From positions 1-64,000 of the forward strand of contig NW_026111836.1 in NCBI RefSeq assembly GCF_024679095.1: DNA of 64,000 bases, given 5' to 3'. The notes under the pieces were generated by a model, which worked only from the letters and a program-made list of their open reading frames with translations, had not been told where the DNA came from and ran no database searches. The DNA is from Eriocheir sinensis (lineage: Eukaryota > Arthropoda > Malacostraca > Decapoda > Varunidae). A program made the position numbers and the translations under genes. Below are positions 1 through 9,293 of the stretch, piece by piece (position 1 is the stretch's first letter; each line of letters opens with the position of its first letter).

Positions 1-1
1 T

Positions 2-1646
2 GACTATTTGGCTTCAGTGGACCTTAGGCATGCTCATTACTCAGTGAAGGTTGCAGAGGAACAACAAAAATTTCTTTGTTTCACCTGGCCCGGTACTGTA
101 CAAATTTACATGTTTGCCAAATGGAATTTCAGAGGGGCCAAGACTGTTCACCAAATTAATGAAACCTGTCTTTGCTACCTTAAGAAAGAAGGGTTACAGG
201 ATCACCAGTTTTATTGATGACACGCTTATCATTCACAGTACAAGGTCAGGTTGTCTTGAAAGCATAAATGATACAATCACTTTGTTGAGGAGTTTGGGGT
301 TCTACATTAATGAAGAGAAATCTGTCCTGATTCCTACGAAGTGCATAGAGTACTTGGGTAATGTTATTGACTCGGAGAGTATGAAAATTTACTTGCCTGA
401 ACGCAGGCTGGATAAAGTAACACAAGGTTGTAAGGCCCTTCTGAGCAAGGAACGACACACCATCAGAGGGGTAGCTAGAGTGATAGGCATGCTTGTAGCT
501 GCCACCCCAGCAGTGGAACTCGGTAAGCTTCATTACAGGAAATTAGAGGCAGCAAAGATTGCTGCCTTAAAGGAAGAGAAAGGTGACTTTAACAGGAAAA
601 TGACTATCACTAATGACATGAGAGAAGATTTGAATTGGTGGATAAATAACGTTTCAATTCAGGACAGACAAATTTTCAGAACAGGACCAGATATTGAATT
701 GTACACGGATGCATCTCGCTCAGGCTGGGGTGGTCACCTAGACCAACAGACAGTGAGTGGTAATTGGTCAAGGGAGGAAAAACATTTACACATAAATGCT
801 CTCGAGCTCAAAGCCATTCTCCTGACACTGCAAACATTCACACTTGAACTCAGAAACAGGCACATAAAGGTTTTCTGTGACAACACCACTGCCATATCGT
901 ATGTCAACGAAATGGGGGGTTCTAAATCACAAACTTGCAACAACATATCTATTGAAATTTGGGACTTGTGTTTGTGAAACAACTCGTGGATCATCTGTTC
1001 GCACATACCAGGCAAAGACAACGTTATTGCAGACATAGCTTCTCGTAAAATTAATGACAGACACGAATGGAAACTGGGTGAAAACATCTTCAGGGAGTTA
1101 TCTCAAGTGTTTGGTACTCCTTCCATTGATCTGTTTGCCTCTAGAATTAATAAGCAAGTAAGCACGTTCTGTTCGTGGAAACCAGACCCAGAGGCAAAAT
1201 ATTTTGATGCGTTCTCATTTAAATGGACACAGTTTCAACTTTGTTACATCTTTCCTCCGTTTTCATTAATTACTAGGTGCCTGCAAAAGCTAAAAGCAGA
1301 GGTAGCGAAAGGGTGGATGGTGGTGCCACTATGGACTTCGCAGCCTTGGATGGGCACTCTCCTCCAGTTGCTGGTCGATCACCCTCGTCTGATCATGGGG
1401 AAGGATGTGCTGACGCACCCATCTACGGCAGAACCTCACCCGCTATTGAAACACACGAGTCTCATGGCGTGCCTTCTATCAGGGAATCCCTACGAGAACA
1501 GGGCGTATCTGCAGAGGGCGCAGAAATCATTATGGCATCCTGGAAACCTGGCACAGAGAAGCAGTACAGGCCACACATCAGAAGGTGGGCCCAGTTTTGT
1601 CATAGACGGGATATCGATCCCGTTAATCCCACTGCACCAGAAATAA
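2..1646 (+). pseudogene. DIRS-like RT / RNase H region, 5' end outside the window
   Basis: Reverse transcriptase and RNase H of a tyrosine-recombinase (DIRS-type) retrotransposon, which would copy the element RNA into DNA. The window opens inside the RT domain (DYLASVDL in frame 2). A one-base shift near 94-100 moves the reading into frame 3, which carries the palm motif FIDDTLII near 210-235 and the RNase H motif YTDASRSGWGGH near 700-735. A TGA at 975-977 interrupts that frame; it reopens with GKDNVIADIASRK and then the segment FGTPSIDLFASR (from about 1107), which normally follows RNase H in DIRS elements. One frameshift plus one nonsense codon make this a dead copy. It overlaps the downstream recombinase frame, as is usual for DIRS. 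Superfamily assignment is firm; the exact family is unknown. Confidence 0.85.
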
Positions 1647-2452
1647 TAAACTTTTTAACGGAAACATTCCACCGGAACGTGGGCTATGACAGTATCAACA
1701 CAGCAAGAGGTGCTCTATCTTCATTGGGCATTGTAGTCAATGGCTGTAGGGCAGGGGTCCACCCTCTGGTGATCCGCTTTATGAGAGGGGTGTTCAATTT
1801 GAGACCAACCAAACCCAGGTACACAGAAACTTGGGATGTTAAGCCCGTTTTGCAGAAACTGAGAACGATGTACCCACTGAAAAACCTGTCACTTAAAGAA
1901 GTCACATTAAAACTCGTGATGTTGATGGCACTGACACAAGCTGCCAGAGTACAGACGTTACACTTGCTGGTATTAAATGGCATTACTATAGGAGATGACT
2001 TCATTTCTGTGCCTTTGGGGGGAATTCTTAAGCAGGGTAGGCCTAGCTACAACATTCGTAGAATTAAGTTTCAGGCTTATCCAAAGGACGCCAGTTTATG
2101 CGTGTGTGAAACCTTGAAATGCTACATTAAAGCCACACAAGAACACCGACAAATCACTCAACTCAATGACATTAAATTATTCATAAGTTTCATCAAACCA
2201 CATAAAGCAGTGTCTAAAGACACTATTGCACGTTGGCTTAGAACTATGCTTAATATGTCTGGGGTAAACACCAACACTTTCACAGCAGGTAGTGTGAGGC
2301 CAGCCGCGGCATCAAAAGCCAAAGCTATGGCTGTACCAATTGAATGCATAATGGCAAAAGCAGGATGGTCAAGGGAAACCACCTTTGCAACTTATTATGA
2401 CAAGCACATTGTCACAGGGACAGATGCATTTCAGGAGGCAGTGTTGGAATAA
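1277..2452 (+). CDS. DIRS-like tyrosine recombinase (integrase)
   Basis: Open for 391 codons. The protein should join the circular cDNA of the element to the genome. The N-terminal part from about residue 78 (WKPGTEKQYRPHIRRW) resembles the SAM-like core-binding domain of tyrosine recombinases. The catalytic half has the first arginine in QAARVQTL and a C-terminal GWS...FATYYDK segment with the expected nucleophilic tyrosine. The second box, usually HxxR, reads TAGSVRP (around 2285-2302), so the histidine is replaced by glycine. The first ~75 codons overlap the RT frame and probably are not the true N-terminus; real translation may start nearer 1530. Length fits the family. The missing histidine and the broken RT upstream suggest an inactive copy. 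Confidence 0.8.
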   Translation: MPAKAKSRGSERVDGGATMDFAALDGHSPPVAGRSPSSDHGEGCADAPIYGRTSPAIETHESHGVPSIRESLREQGVSAEGAEIIMASWKPGTEKQYRPHIRRWAQFCHRRDIDPVNPTAPEIINFLTETFHRNVGYDSINTARGALSSLGIVVNGCRAGVHPLVIRFMRGVFNLRPTKPRYTETWDVKPVLQKLRTMYPLKNLSLKEVTLKLVMLMALTQAARVQTLHLLVLNGITIGDDFISVPLGGILKQGRPSYNIRRIKFQAYPKDASLCVCETLKCYIKATQEHRQITQLNDIKLFISFIKPHKAVSKDTIARWLRTMLNMSGVNTNTFTAGSVRPAAASKAKAMAVPIECIMAKAGWSRETTFATYYDKHIVTGTDAFQEAVLE

Positions 2453-2868
2453 GTACATCAGCGGACAGCAGCTTGGATGCCCATGTTTGACTCTAATGCA
2501 GCTGCTTTTGTGGGCCTCAAAGTTAGGTTAAGATTATGTTTACATGTTACATGCAAATCTTTATGTACATACATTAATAAATATGTTATGTTTACACAAG
2601 GTACTGGTGAGCCCGGGTTACAGAGACTACTGGGAGTCATAAGTGACAGCGGATTAATATTTTTAAGGTTTTATTTGGGGATGATGGATTACTACAAATT
2701 GTTCCAATTGCATAGTCCTCAACAGGTCAAGTTGTCATTTTGTGATATGTACATGCTCATACATGTACTTGCAAAGTCAATATGATGTTATCTGTTTCCA
2801 ATAAGGTTATTATTACCCAAAATTCACAATACACATAAGGTACGACACCCACATGGCTTCAAAGCCTC
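2453..2868 (+). other. Presumed 3' non-coding part of the DIRS-like element
   Basis: No gene is recognisable. The stretch is AT-rich, follows the recombinase stop codon and leads into the inverted-repeat block, so it is probably element 3' sequence. This is inference from position only. Confidence 0.35.
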
Positions 2869-3236
2869 ATGTGGAGGATTCCTCCAGCCGAACGGCGATT
2901 TGATGAAGTAAAATTAGAAAAGTACATGAGACTTACCGTAGGTCAGTTGAAGTGTACTTATAATTTTGCGAAGCAAATCGCCTCGGCTGGTTGGAAGCCT
3001 TCACATGCCCTCCTCTCCCACCCTTCGCTACTAATTACACTACTAATTACGCTACTAATCACAAGACCAGATACCCTTTATTTCATGTGGGCGTTCGTAC
3101 ATGTCAAAGTCTGATCTGGCGGCGGCGCGTGAAGCTTTCTCATGTGAAGGTTTCCAACCAGCCGAGGCGATTTGCTTCGCAAAATTATAAGTACACCTCA
3201 ACTGACCTACGGTAAGTCTCGTGTACTTTTCTAATT
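2868..3236. repeat. 96-bp near-perfect inverted repeat with a third partial copy
   Basis: Positions 2912-3007 and 3141-3236 are reverse complements over 96 bp with three mismatches, separated by 133 bp. A third, weaker relative of the right arm (about 45 bp starting with CATGTGGAGG) lies in direct orientation at 2868-2914. DIRS elements are known to carry inverted terminal repeats and an internal complementary region, and this block lies 0.4 kb after the recombinase, so it may be the 3' terminal machinery of that element. A separate foldback insertion is the alternative. Confidence 0.75.
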
Positions 3237-3324
3237 ATGCCCCGTTGTTTCCTTCTCTCGGTTCACGTTGAGGACCTAGTGTTTTTTTATGCTTTTTTTG
3301 TTTTATTGCCCTTGAACTCTAAAA

Positions 3325-3475
3325 GATAAAACTACATGACCTCCCATAACCTAACCTTACCTAACCTCCCTTAAAACCCAAATCCCCCCAAACCTAACCT
3401 TTCCTGACCTCCATTAACCTTTTATAACCTCCCTTAACCTCACCTAGCGTAATATAATCTTATAAGGGAAATAAG
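3325..3475. repeat. Degenerate CCTAA / TTAGG-type repeat
   Basis: Repeated CCTAACC, CCTTAACC and CCTCCC words in a C-rich, T/A-punctuated stretch resemble the arthropod telomere unit TTAGG in reverse complement, but heavily degenerate. It is interstitial, not a telomere. A similar weak patch lies at 56755-56830. Confidence 0.5.
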
Positions 3476-3519
3476 AGTGTTATAAAAATTGCAATAGTTT
3501 GTCAGAAAGGCCTATTTTT

Positions 3520-4300
3520 AACCCCTTGACTGTGGATTTCCTACAAGAAGACATCAAAAAGCTATGGGAGTGGAACAAAAAGTGGCTGCTACAATGCAAT
3601 GATGAAAAATGTTAAGTCCTGCACCTTGGGAGGGGATATCCAGCACACCAATACCACATGGGAAACACTCCACTATCCACCACAGAGGCAGAGAAAGACC
3701 TGGGAGTGTATGTTACCAGGCTACCAGTGAAGGGATATCCAGCACACCAATACCACGTGGGAAACACTCCACTATCCACCACAGAGGCAGAGAAAGACCT
3801 GGGAGTGTATGTGACCAGGCTACCAGTGAAGGGATATCCAGCATACCAATACCACATGGGAAACACTCCACTATCCACCACAGAGGCAGAGAAAGACCTC
3901 GGAGTGTATGTGACCAGGCTACCAGTGAAGGGATATCCAGCATACCAATACCACATGGGAAACACTCCACTATCCACCACAGAGCCAGAGAAAGACCTGG
4001 GAGTGTATGTTACCAGGCTACCAGTGAAGGGATATCCAGCACACCAATACCACATGGGAAACACTCCACTATCCACCACAGAGGCAGAGAAAGACCTGGG
4101 AGTGTATGTTACCAGGCTACCAGTGAAGGGATATCCAGCACACCAATACCACATGGGAAACACTCCACTATCCACCACAGAGGCAGAGAAAGACCTGGGA
4201 GTGTATGTTACCAGGCTACCAGTGAAGGGATATCCAGCACACCAATACCACGTGGGAAACACTCCACTATCCACCACAGAGGCAGAGAAAGACCTGGCTA
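3520..4300 (+). repeat. 99-bp tandem array (7 copies) grown from a non-LTR RT fragment
   Basis: The stretch begins as a decayed RT fragment (DFLQEDIKKLWEWNKKWLL, then a stop in EKC*VLHLGR at about 3613). From 3660 a 99-bp unit recurs at 3660, 3759, 3858, 3957, 4056, 4155 and 4254. In the plus frame each unit reads GNTPLSTTEAEKDLGVY followed by VTRLPVKGYPAHQYHM: the conserved EKDLGV segment of non-LTR reverse transcriptases, looped back on itself. 99 is a multiple of three, so all copies stay open in that frame. Copies differ by only a few bases, so expansion is recent or homogenised. A single-copy relative lies on the minus strand at 21385-21640. Confidence 0.9.
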
Positions 4301-4496
4301 AGACCGCTAATGGGCTGGGGCCGTCCAAGAGGGCCTACTGGTGCTACAGGCAGACAGGGGATAGACAGGAAGCTGATGAGAAAATAGAATTCCCAAACCA
4401 ATTCTGGTGTGTGTCTGTATGCATGTGTGTGTGTGTGTGTGTGTGTGTATTTACCTAGTTGTATTTACCTAGTTGTAGTTTTACAGGGCCTGGGCA

Positions 4497-7400
4497 TTAT
4501 GCTCGTGTGGTCCCGTCTCCGTGTCTGCATTTATCCAACTTATCTTTAAAGCTTTGCACACTCCTCGCTGATACTGTATCCTCGCTCAGACTGTTCCAAA
4601 CCTCTGCATTTCTTTGCGGGAAGCTATACTTCTTTGTGTCTCTCAAGCATCTCCCCTTTCTCAATTTTTTACTGTGTCCTCTTGTATTTCTGCTTATGTT
4701 TCCTTCTGTTAGCAGCAGTTCTTCATTATCTACTTCATCTATTTTGTTTAATAATTTATAAATTTGGATTAGGTCTCCCCTTTCTCTTCTTTGTTCCAGT
4801 GTTGTTAAGTTCATTTCCTTTAATCTTTCCTCGTATATTAATCCCTCCAACTCTGGGACCATTTTTGATGCCATCCTCTGTATTCTTTCTAGTTTCTTTA
4901 TATGCTTCTTCTTATGGGGGGACCACACTACCTCTGCATATTCTAATTTTGGTCTAATCATGGTAGTGATTAGCCTTCTCATCATGTCCTTGTCCATGTA
5001 GCTAAATGCTACTCCAATATTTCTCACCAAGTTATATGTGTCTCTAAAGATCCGATTTATATGACTCTCTGGTTGATTATCATCCCTCATCACTACTCCC
5101 AGGTCTCTCTCTTCATGCACTTTTTTTAATGTTTCACCATTTCCCATTTTGTATATCCAGATTGGTCTTGTTTCACTTTTACCCATTTCCATAACATGAC
5201 ATTTTTTCACATTAAATTCCATCTCCCAATCCATACTCCATTTCCAAATTTTGTATAGGTCTTCTTGCAATATTTCACAATCTTCTTTGTTTCTTATATG
5301 TTTTTGTAATTTAGCGTCGTCAGCAAACAGGTTTATGTAGCTATTAACTCCTTCAGCCATGTCATTTACATATACCAGGAAGATTATCGGTGCTAATACT
5401 GAACCCTGTGGTACTCCGCTTTCTACATTTCTCCATTCTGATTTTATGTCCTTGACCACAGTTCTCATCTCCTTCCCATTAGGTAGCTTGCCATCCATTT
5501 TTCATATTTCCTTTCAATCCTCCTTTATTTTCCAGTTTCCATAATAGTCTTGTATGTGGAACTTTGTCAAAGGCCTTTTTCAAATCTAGATAAATACAAT
5601 CAACCCATCCATCCCTTTCCTGAGTTCTGTCTGTTACTCTTGAGTAAAAACTGAGTAAGTTTGTAACACATGATCGGCCCTTTTGAAATCCATATTGTTT
5701 GCTGGTAATTAACTTATGCTCTTCTAGAAATTTAGTCCACTGCTTCTTTATTATTTTCTCACATATTTTGCACAAAACACTTGTCAGGGATATGGGTCTG
5801 TAGTTTGAAGGTTCATCTTTCCTTCCACTTTTATATATGGGGACCACTTCAGCCCTTCTCCACTCATTGGGCACCGTACCTGTTGCTACTGAGCATCTAA
5901 TGATGTCGTATATTGGAACAATTAATTCATCTCTACATTTTTTAAAATATACCCAGAAACTCCATCCGGTCCTACTGCTTTTCCCTCTTCTAGTTCTCCC
6001 AGTAATTTATGGATCTCTTCTTTGTTTACCATAATCTCTTCCATATGAACTTCTATTTTATTCTCTTGTGGCGCAATAAACATTGTTTCTTTGGTAAAGA
6101 CTTGCTGGAATTTTCTATTTAATAACTCTGCCATACCTTTAGGGTCATTGACTTCCACATTCCCGTCTCTCAGTCTTTCTATTGTTTCTTTCGGTTTAGT
6201 CTTCCCATTTATAAATCTATAAAACAACTTGGGCTGTTCTTTGCATTTTTCCACAATATCCTTCTCATATCCCTTTTCTTCTTCTTTCCTTATTTTCACA
6301 TATTCATTTCTCACCATTCTGAAGTCTTCTTTGTTTCTTTGATTCTTCCTTCTTTTTAGTCTTTTCCATGCTTTGTCCCTTTTTTCTTTTGCGTTTGCAC
6401 ATTTGGCATTAAACCAGTCCTTCCTACCCTTAACTTTGGGTCTGTATACGGGTACATATTTTTTGACACCAGTGTTATAGGCTTCCATAAAGATATCATA
6501 CTTTTCTTGTACTTTATTTTTTCTCAGTAACTCATCCCATTCCACTTTCTTGTAAAACTTCCGAAGGTTTTCCATGTCTGTCTTAATATAGTTTAGCCTG
6601 TTTGATTTGTAGGATTCGTCCTCTTTAGTAACCTCCACTTCTGTATCAATCTCTATGGTTACATGATCACTCTTGCCCAGTGGACATCCATACCTTAGTT
6701 CATCCTTGATGTATATTCCTTTTGTTAGTACTAGGTCCAGTCTTGCCGGTTCATCGTCACTTCTATATCTTGCATGTTCATTCACTCTTTGTAACATAAG
6801 ATTCTCCATCATCAATCTTAGGAATCTATCTCCCCATGCGTTATCTCCACTATTACTCTCGAATGTCTCCCAGTCAATCTCTTTACAATTGAAGTCACCA
6901 ACTAGCATAACTTTTTTGTCTTCCTTTAGCATTTTGCTTAAACTCCGTATAGTGTCATTGATCATAGTGTTGTGCTCTTCCTTACACCATGAGTTTGTTC
7001 TGGGTGGTACATATGCGGTTATAATTGTCAACCTTTCCTTGTTTTTGGTTTCCACATTTACTTTCGCAATTTCAGCTTTACCTTCACCGTATTCTACCAC
7101 TTTCACTGTTAACTCCTTTTTTGTCATTATCATCACTCCACCTCCCCCTTTGCCCATTCTATCTTTCCTCCATATATCATAGTTTTTATTTATCTCTAAT
7201 TTAATAGCTTCGTTCAGTTTGGTTTCCGTTAAGCATACGATCATTGGTTCTTTCTCCTTTATGAAATCTTGCAGTTCCAATTTACTAGTTATTAATCCAT
7301 CTACATTTGTATACATCACTCTTAAACATTTACTCTTATCTATCTTTTCTAACTTTCGTTCTTCTTTATCCTCTCTCTTGTGTACCACTTTCTGACTCGG

Positions 7401-7538
7401 TCCCCTACTATTCTCCAAAAAAATATCTCCTTCCACAGATCTTTCATTATTCTTCTCCTTCGCCTCTGCTAGTAGTTCGTTCCATTTCCTTCTTTCTTCT
7501 TCATTTATATTTTTCTTTATATGTATATATCCTTGCAA
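4497..7538 (-). pseudogene. Non-LTR ORF2: endonuclease plus reverse transcriptase, two frameshifts
   Basis: The product would nick target DNA and prime reverse transcription there. The N-terminal ~300 residues (7538 downward) hold an exonuclease/endonuclease/phosphatase domain with CLTETKLN, VGDFNCKEIDW and LGKSDHVTIE. RT motifs follow: GPDGVSGY, NYRPISLTSV, YLDLKKAFDKVPH, SGVPQGSVLAP and LFADDAKL, then a C-terminal segment ending near 4497. Two frame changes break it: one at an A run (plus-strand T run) near 5938-5945, one near 5500 inside the RT. The start overlaps the end of ORF1 by about 20 bp, as in many bicistronic non-LTR elements. The pieces are otherwise long and well kept, so the insertion is fairly young. 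Confidence 0.88.
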
Positions 7539-7966
7539 TCTTCTGTTTCCTTTAATTTAGTTGTTCTGTACAAAATATCCTCAGCCGCCTTCTGTGATCT
7601 TAACTTTATTTTTATTGGCCTGGTCTTTCCTTCTGTGTAAGGACCCATCCTGTGGATTTCCTCCACCTCTTCCTGAAGACTTTGTTGCTCGTCATCATTT
7701 AAATTTTTTAGTAGGTCCTTAATTGATTTCAATTCCTCTTTATCTCTTTTAGGCTTATATGTGATCATCTTTTCCTTCAAACCAAATACTATCACACTCT
7801 TCTTCTTGTCTGCAACTTCCCTGACTAGTTCTTCATTTTTCTTTATTACCTTAACCACTTCCTTTTCTACATCTTCCTTATCTTCTTTCATTTGTTGCTC
7901 GATTACCTCTCTTAGATTCACGTTTGCTTTCTCACTCTCCACTTTCCAGGTCTTCATTTCACCCAA
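7517..7966 (-). CDS. Non-LTR ORF1, C-terminal part
   Basis: About 149 residues remain, charged and probably coiled-coil at the start (EQQMKEDKEDVEKEVVKV), then a compact segment (KSVIVFGLKE ... EEVEEIHRMGPY) that resembles the RNA-binding fold of ORF1 proteins in non-LTR elements. The final residues overlap the ORF2 start. The open frame begins at a TTG rather than an ATG and the upstream part is missing, so this is a truncated remnant. Role as RNA-binding coat or chaperone is known for the family; the domain call here is inference from pattern. Confidence 0.6.
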   Translation of the reverse strand: MGEMKTWKVESEKANVNLREVIEQQMKEDKEDVEKEVVKVIKKNEELVREVADKKKSVIVFGLKEKMITYKPKRDKEELKSIKDLLKNLNDDEQQSLQEEVEEIHRMGPYTEGKTRPIKIKLRSQKAAEDILYRTTKLKETEDCKDIYI

Positions 7967-8015
7967 TACCTCCTCCCTGACTCTTTTCTCCTCCTGGGTG
8001 ACTAATTACTTTAAA

Positions 8016-8021
<6 letters not shown>

Positions 8022-8048
<27 letters not shown>

Positions 8049-8051
8049 CAT

Positions 8052-8141
<90 letters not shown>

Positions 8142-8160
8142 ATCAGTGTGTGTATGTGTG
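8022..8160. repeat. (TG)n microsatellite, ~138 bp
   Basis: Almost pure TG dinucleotide with two GCATCAG interruptions. It abuts the 3' terminal segment at 8161-8265, in the place where that element family carries its simple-repeat tail. Confidence 0.95.
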
Positions 8161-8265
8161 TATTTACCTAGTTGTAATTTTACAGGGCCTGAGCTACACT
8201 CGTGTGGTCCCGTCTCCATATCTGTACTTGTCCAATTTTTCCTTAAAGTTGTGCATCAGTGTGTG
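8161..8265 (-). mobile_element. 3' end fragment of the same non-LTR family
   Basis: Closely similar to 4448-4560 (TATTTACCTAGTTGTA, ACAGGGCCTG, CGTGTGGTCCCGTCTCC), in the same orientation. It is a severely 5'-truncated insertion of ~100 bp whose tail is the TG tract at 8022-8160. Confidence 0.8.
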
Positions 8266-8951
8266 TGTAAATAATAATAATAATAATAATAGTACTACTA
8301 ATAATAAACAGTTTATTTAGATGGTTTGCAGCCAAAGGCTGAAAATTTACATGATATTTACATAAATGCATTTGTGTACATAAAATGTAAATATAAATTA
8401 TATAATATAATATAATACTTGCTGTTTAGTATGTTTACAATGGTGGGGATGGGGCTCTTCCTGTACCTTTCCGTCCTTGCACGGATAGATATCAGTAAGT
8501 TGCTGTGTCTAACTGCATGGCGAGAGGGAGGCGCAGTGTCTGGCAGCAGGTCACGGTGGTGCGGGTGATTCAGGAGCTGTTCCGCGCACTTCTGGAGGAG
8601 GTGCTGGTAGCGGTCCTTAAGTGTGGGCAGGTGTAGGGTGTCGAGGGCCTCGTCATAGGTGGAGTAAGACGGGCCCAGGGTGAGCCTACACTCATGCCTC
8701 TGCACCCTCTCAAGCTGGCGGTGCTGGGTGCTGTTGAGGGAAGGAAAACAGGCTGGGGAAGGGTAAGTGAGCTTGGGGAGGATGAAGGTGTTACAGACTC
8801 CCGCCAGCTCACGCGTGGGAGTCCCCAGTGACTTAAACTGCCTCAGAAGGTAGAGTTGACAGGAGGCTGAAGCGATGGTGTGGCTGTCGTGCTCCTTCCA
8901 GGTCAAGCGGTTGTCAATGGTGACACCGAGGAGCTTGGTTGTCTCCACCAC
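8266..8951 (-). pseudogene. C-terminal fragment of a second non-LTR RT
   Basis: The minus frame from 8951 to 8358 reads LLGVTIDNRLTWKEH, then CNTFILPKLTYPSPAC, the region after the RT active site in non-LTR elements. The catalytic palm is absent because the copy is cut at about 8960, where another TG tract (8964-9019) begins. The 3' end runs through AT-rich sequence to an (AAT)n tract at 8270-8305, read as TTA units on the element strand. Decayed, but one frame is still open through 197 codons. Confidence 0.75.
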
Positions 8952-8960
8952 CTGTGCATC

Positions 8961-8963
<3 letters not shown>

Positions 8964-9019
<56 letters not shown>
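8964..9019. repeat. (TG)n microsatellite, ~56 bp
   Basis: Pure TG dinucleotide at the truncated 5' edge of the RT fragment and 130 bp upstream of the first coding exon of the host-like gene. Confidence 0.95.
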
Positions 9020-9021
<2 letters not shown>

Positions 9022-9146
9022 CCTCTTCTTCACCCAACCAGTATCATAACAAACTACATTTCCGGTCCAGCAGTACCGCCTTTCATTACCCATTGGCCTC
9101 CTGCTCCTCTGATGCCTGAGTACTACAACCTGACCCTTTCCTGCAG

Positions 9147-9293
9147 GACATGAGGAGAGTTGAAGCCAAGACGGAGGAGCTGCAGAGGTGCCAGGAGGAG
9201 AAGCTAGCTCTGAAGGCCCAGCTTGATGCACTGGGACTCTCTCTGGCCAAGCTGGACATAGCCATAAAGGACAATGAGCTCAGGACCATGGAG
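9147..9293 (+). CDS. Coiled-coil gene, first exon in window
   Basis: Acceptor TTTCCTGCAG before 9147, donor GAG|GTTTGT after 9293; 49 codons, phase 0 at both ends, rich in E, K, Q and L. Confidence 0.8.

Larger units (their letters stand above)
4426..7990 (-). mobile_element. Non-LTR retrotransposon with EN and RT, nearly complete
   Basis: Minus-strand element reading from about 7990 down to 4426: the end of ORF1, ORF2 with endonuclease then RT, a 3' terminal segment with two copies of the word ACTAGGTAAATAC, and a (CA)n tail (GT on the plus strand at 4426-4449). The 5' end of ORF1 is lost at about 7990, next to a second GT tract. RT and EN motifs look CR1/Jockey-like, but the clade cannot be fixed by eye. 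A 5'-truncated copy of the same 3' end lies at 8161-8265. Confidence 0.85.

Noticed and set aside
3612..4328. 238-codon minus-strand frame through the 99-bp array
   Set aside because: It is the antisense of the RT-derived unit, kept open by periodicity.
8358..8812. Separate serine/proline-rich gene in a second minus frame
   Set aside because: It is the shadow frame of the RT fragment.
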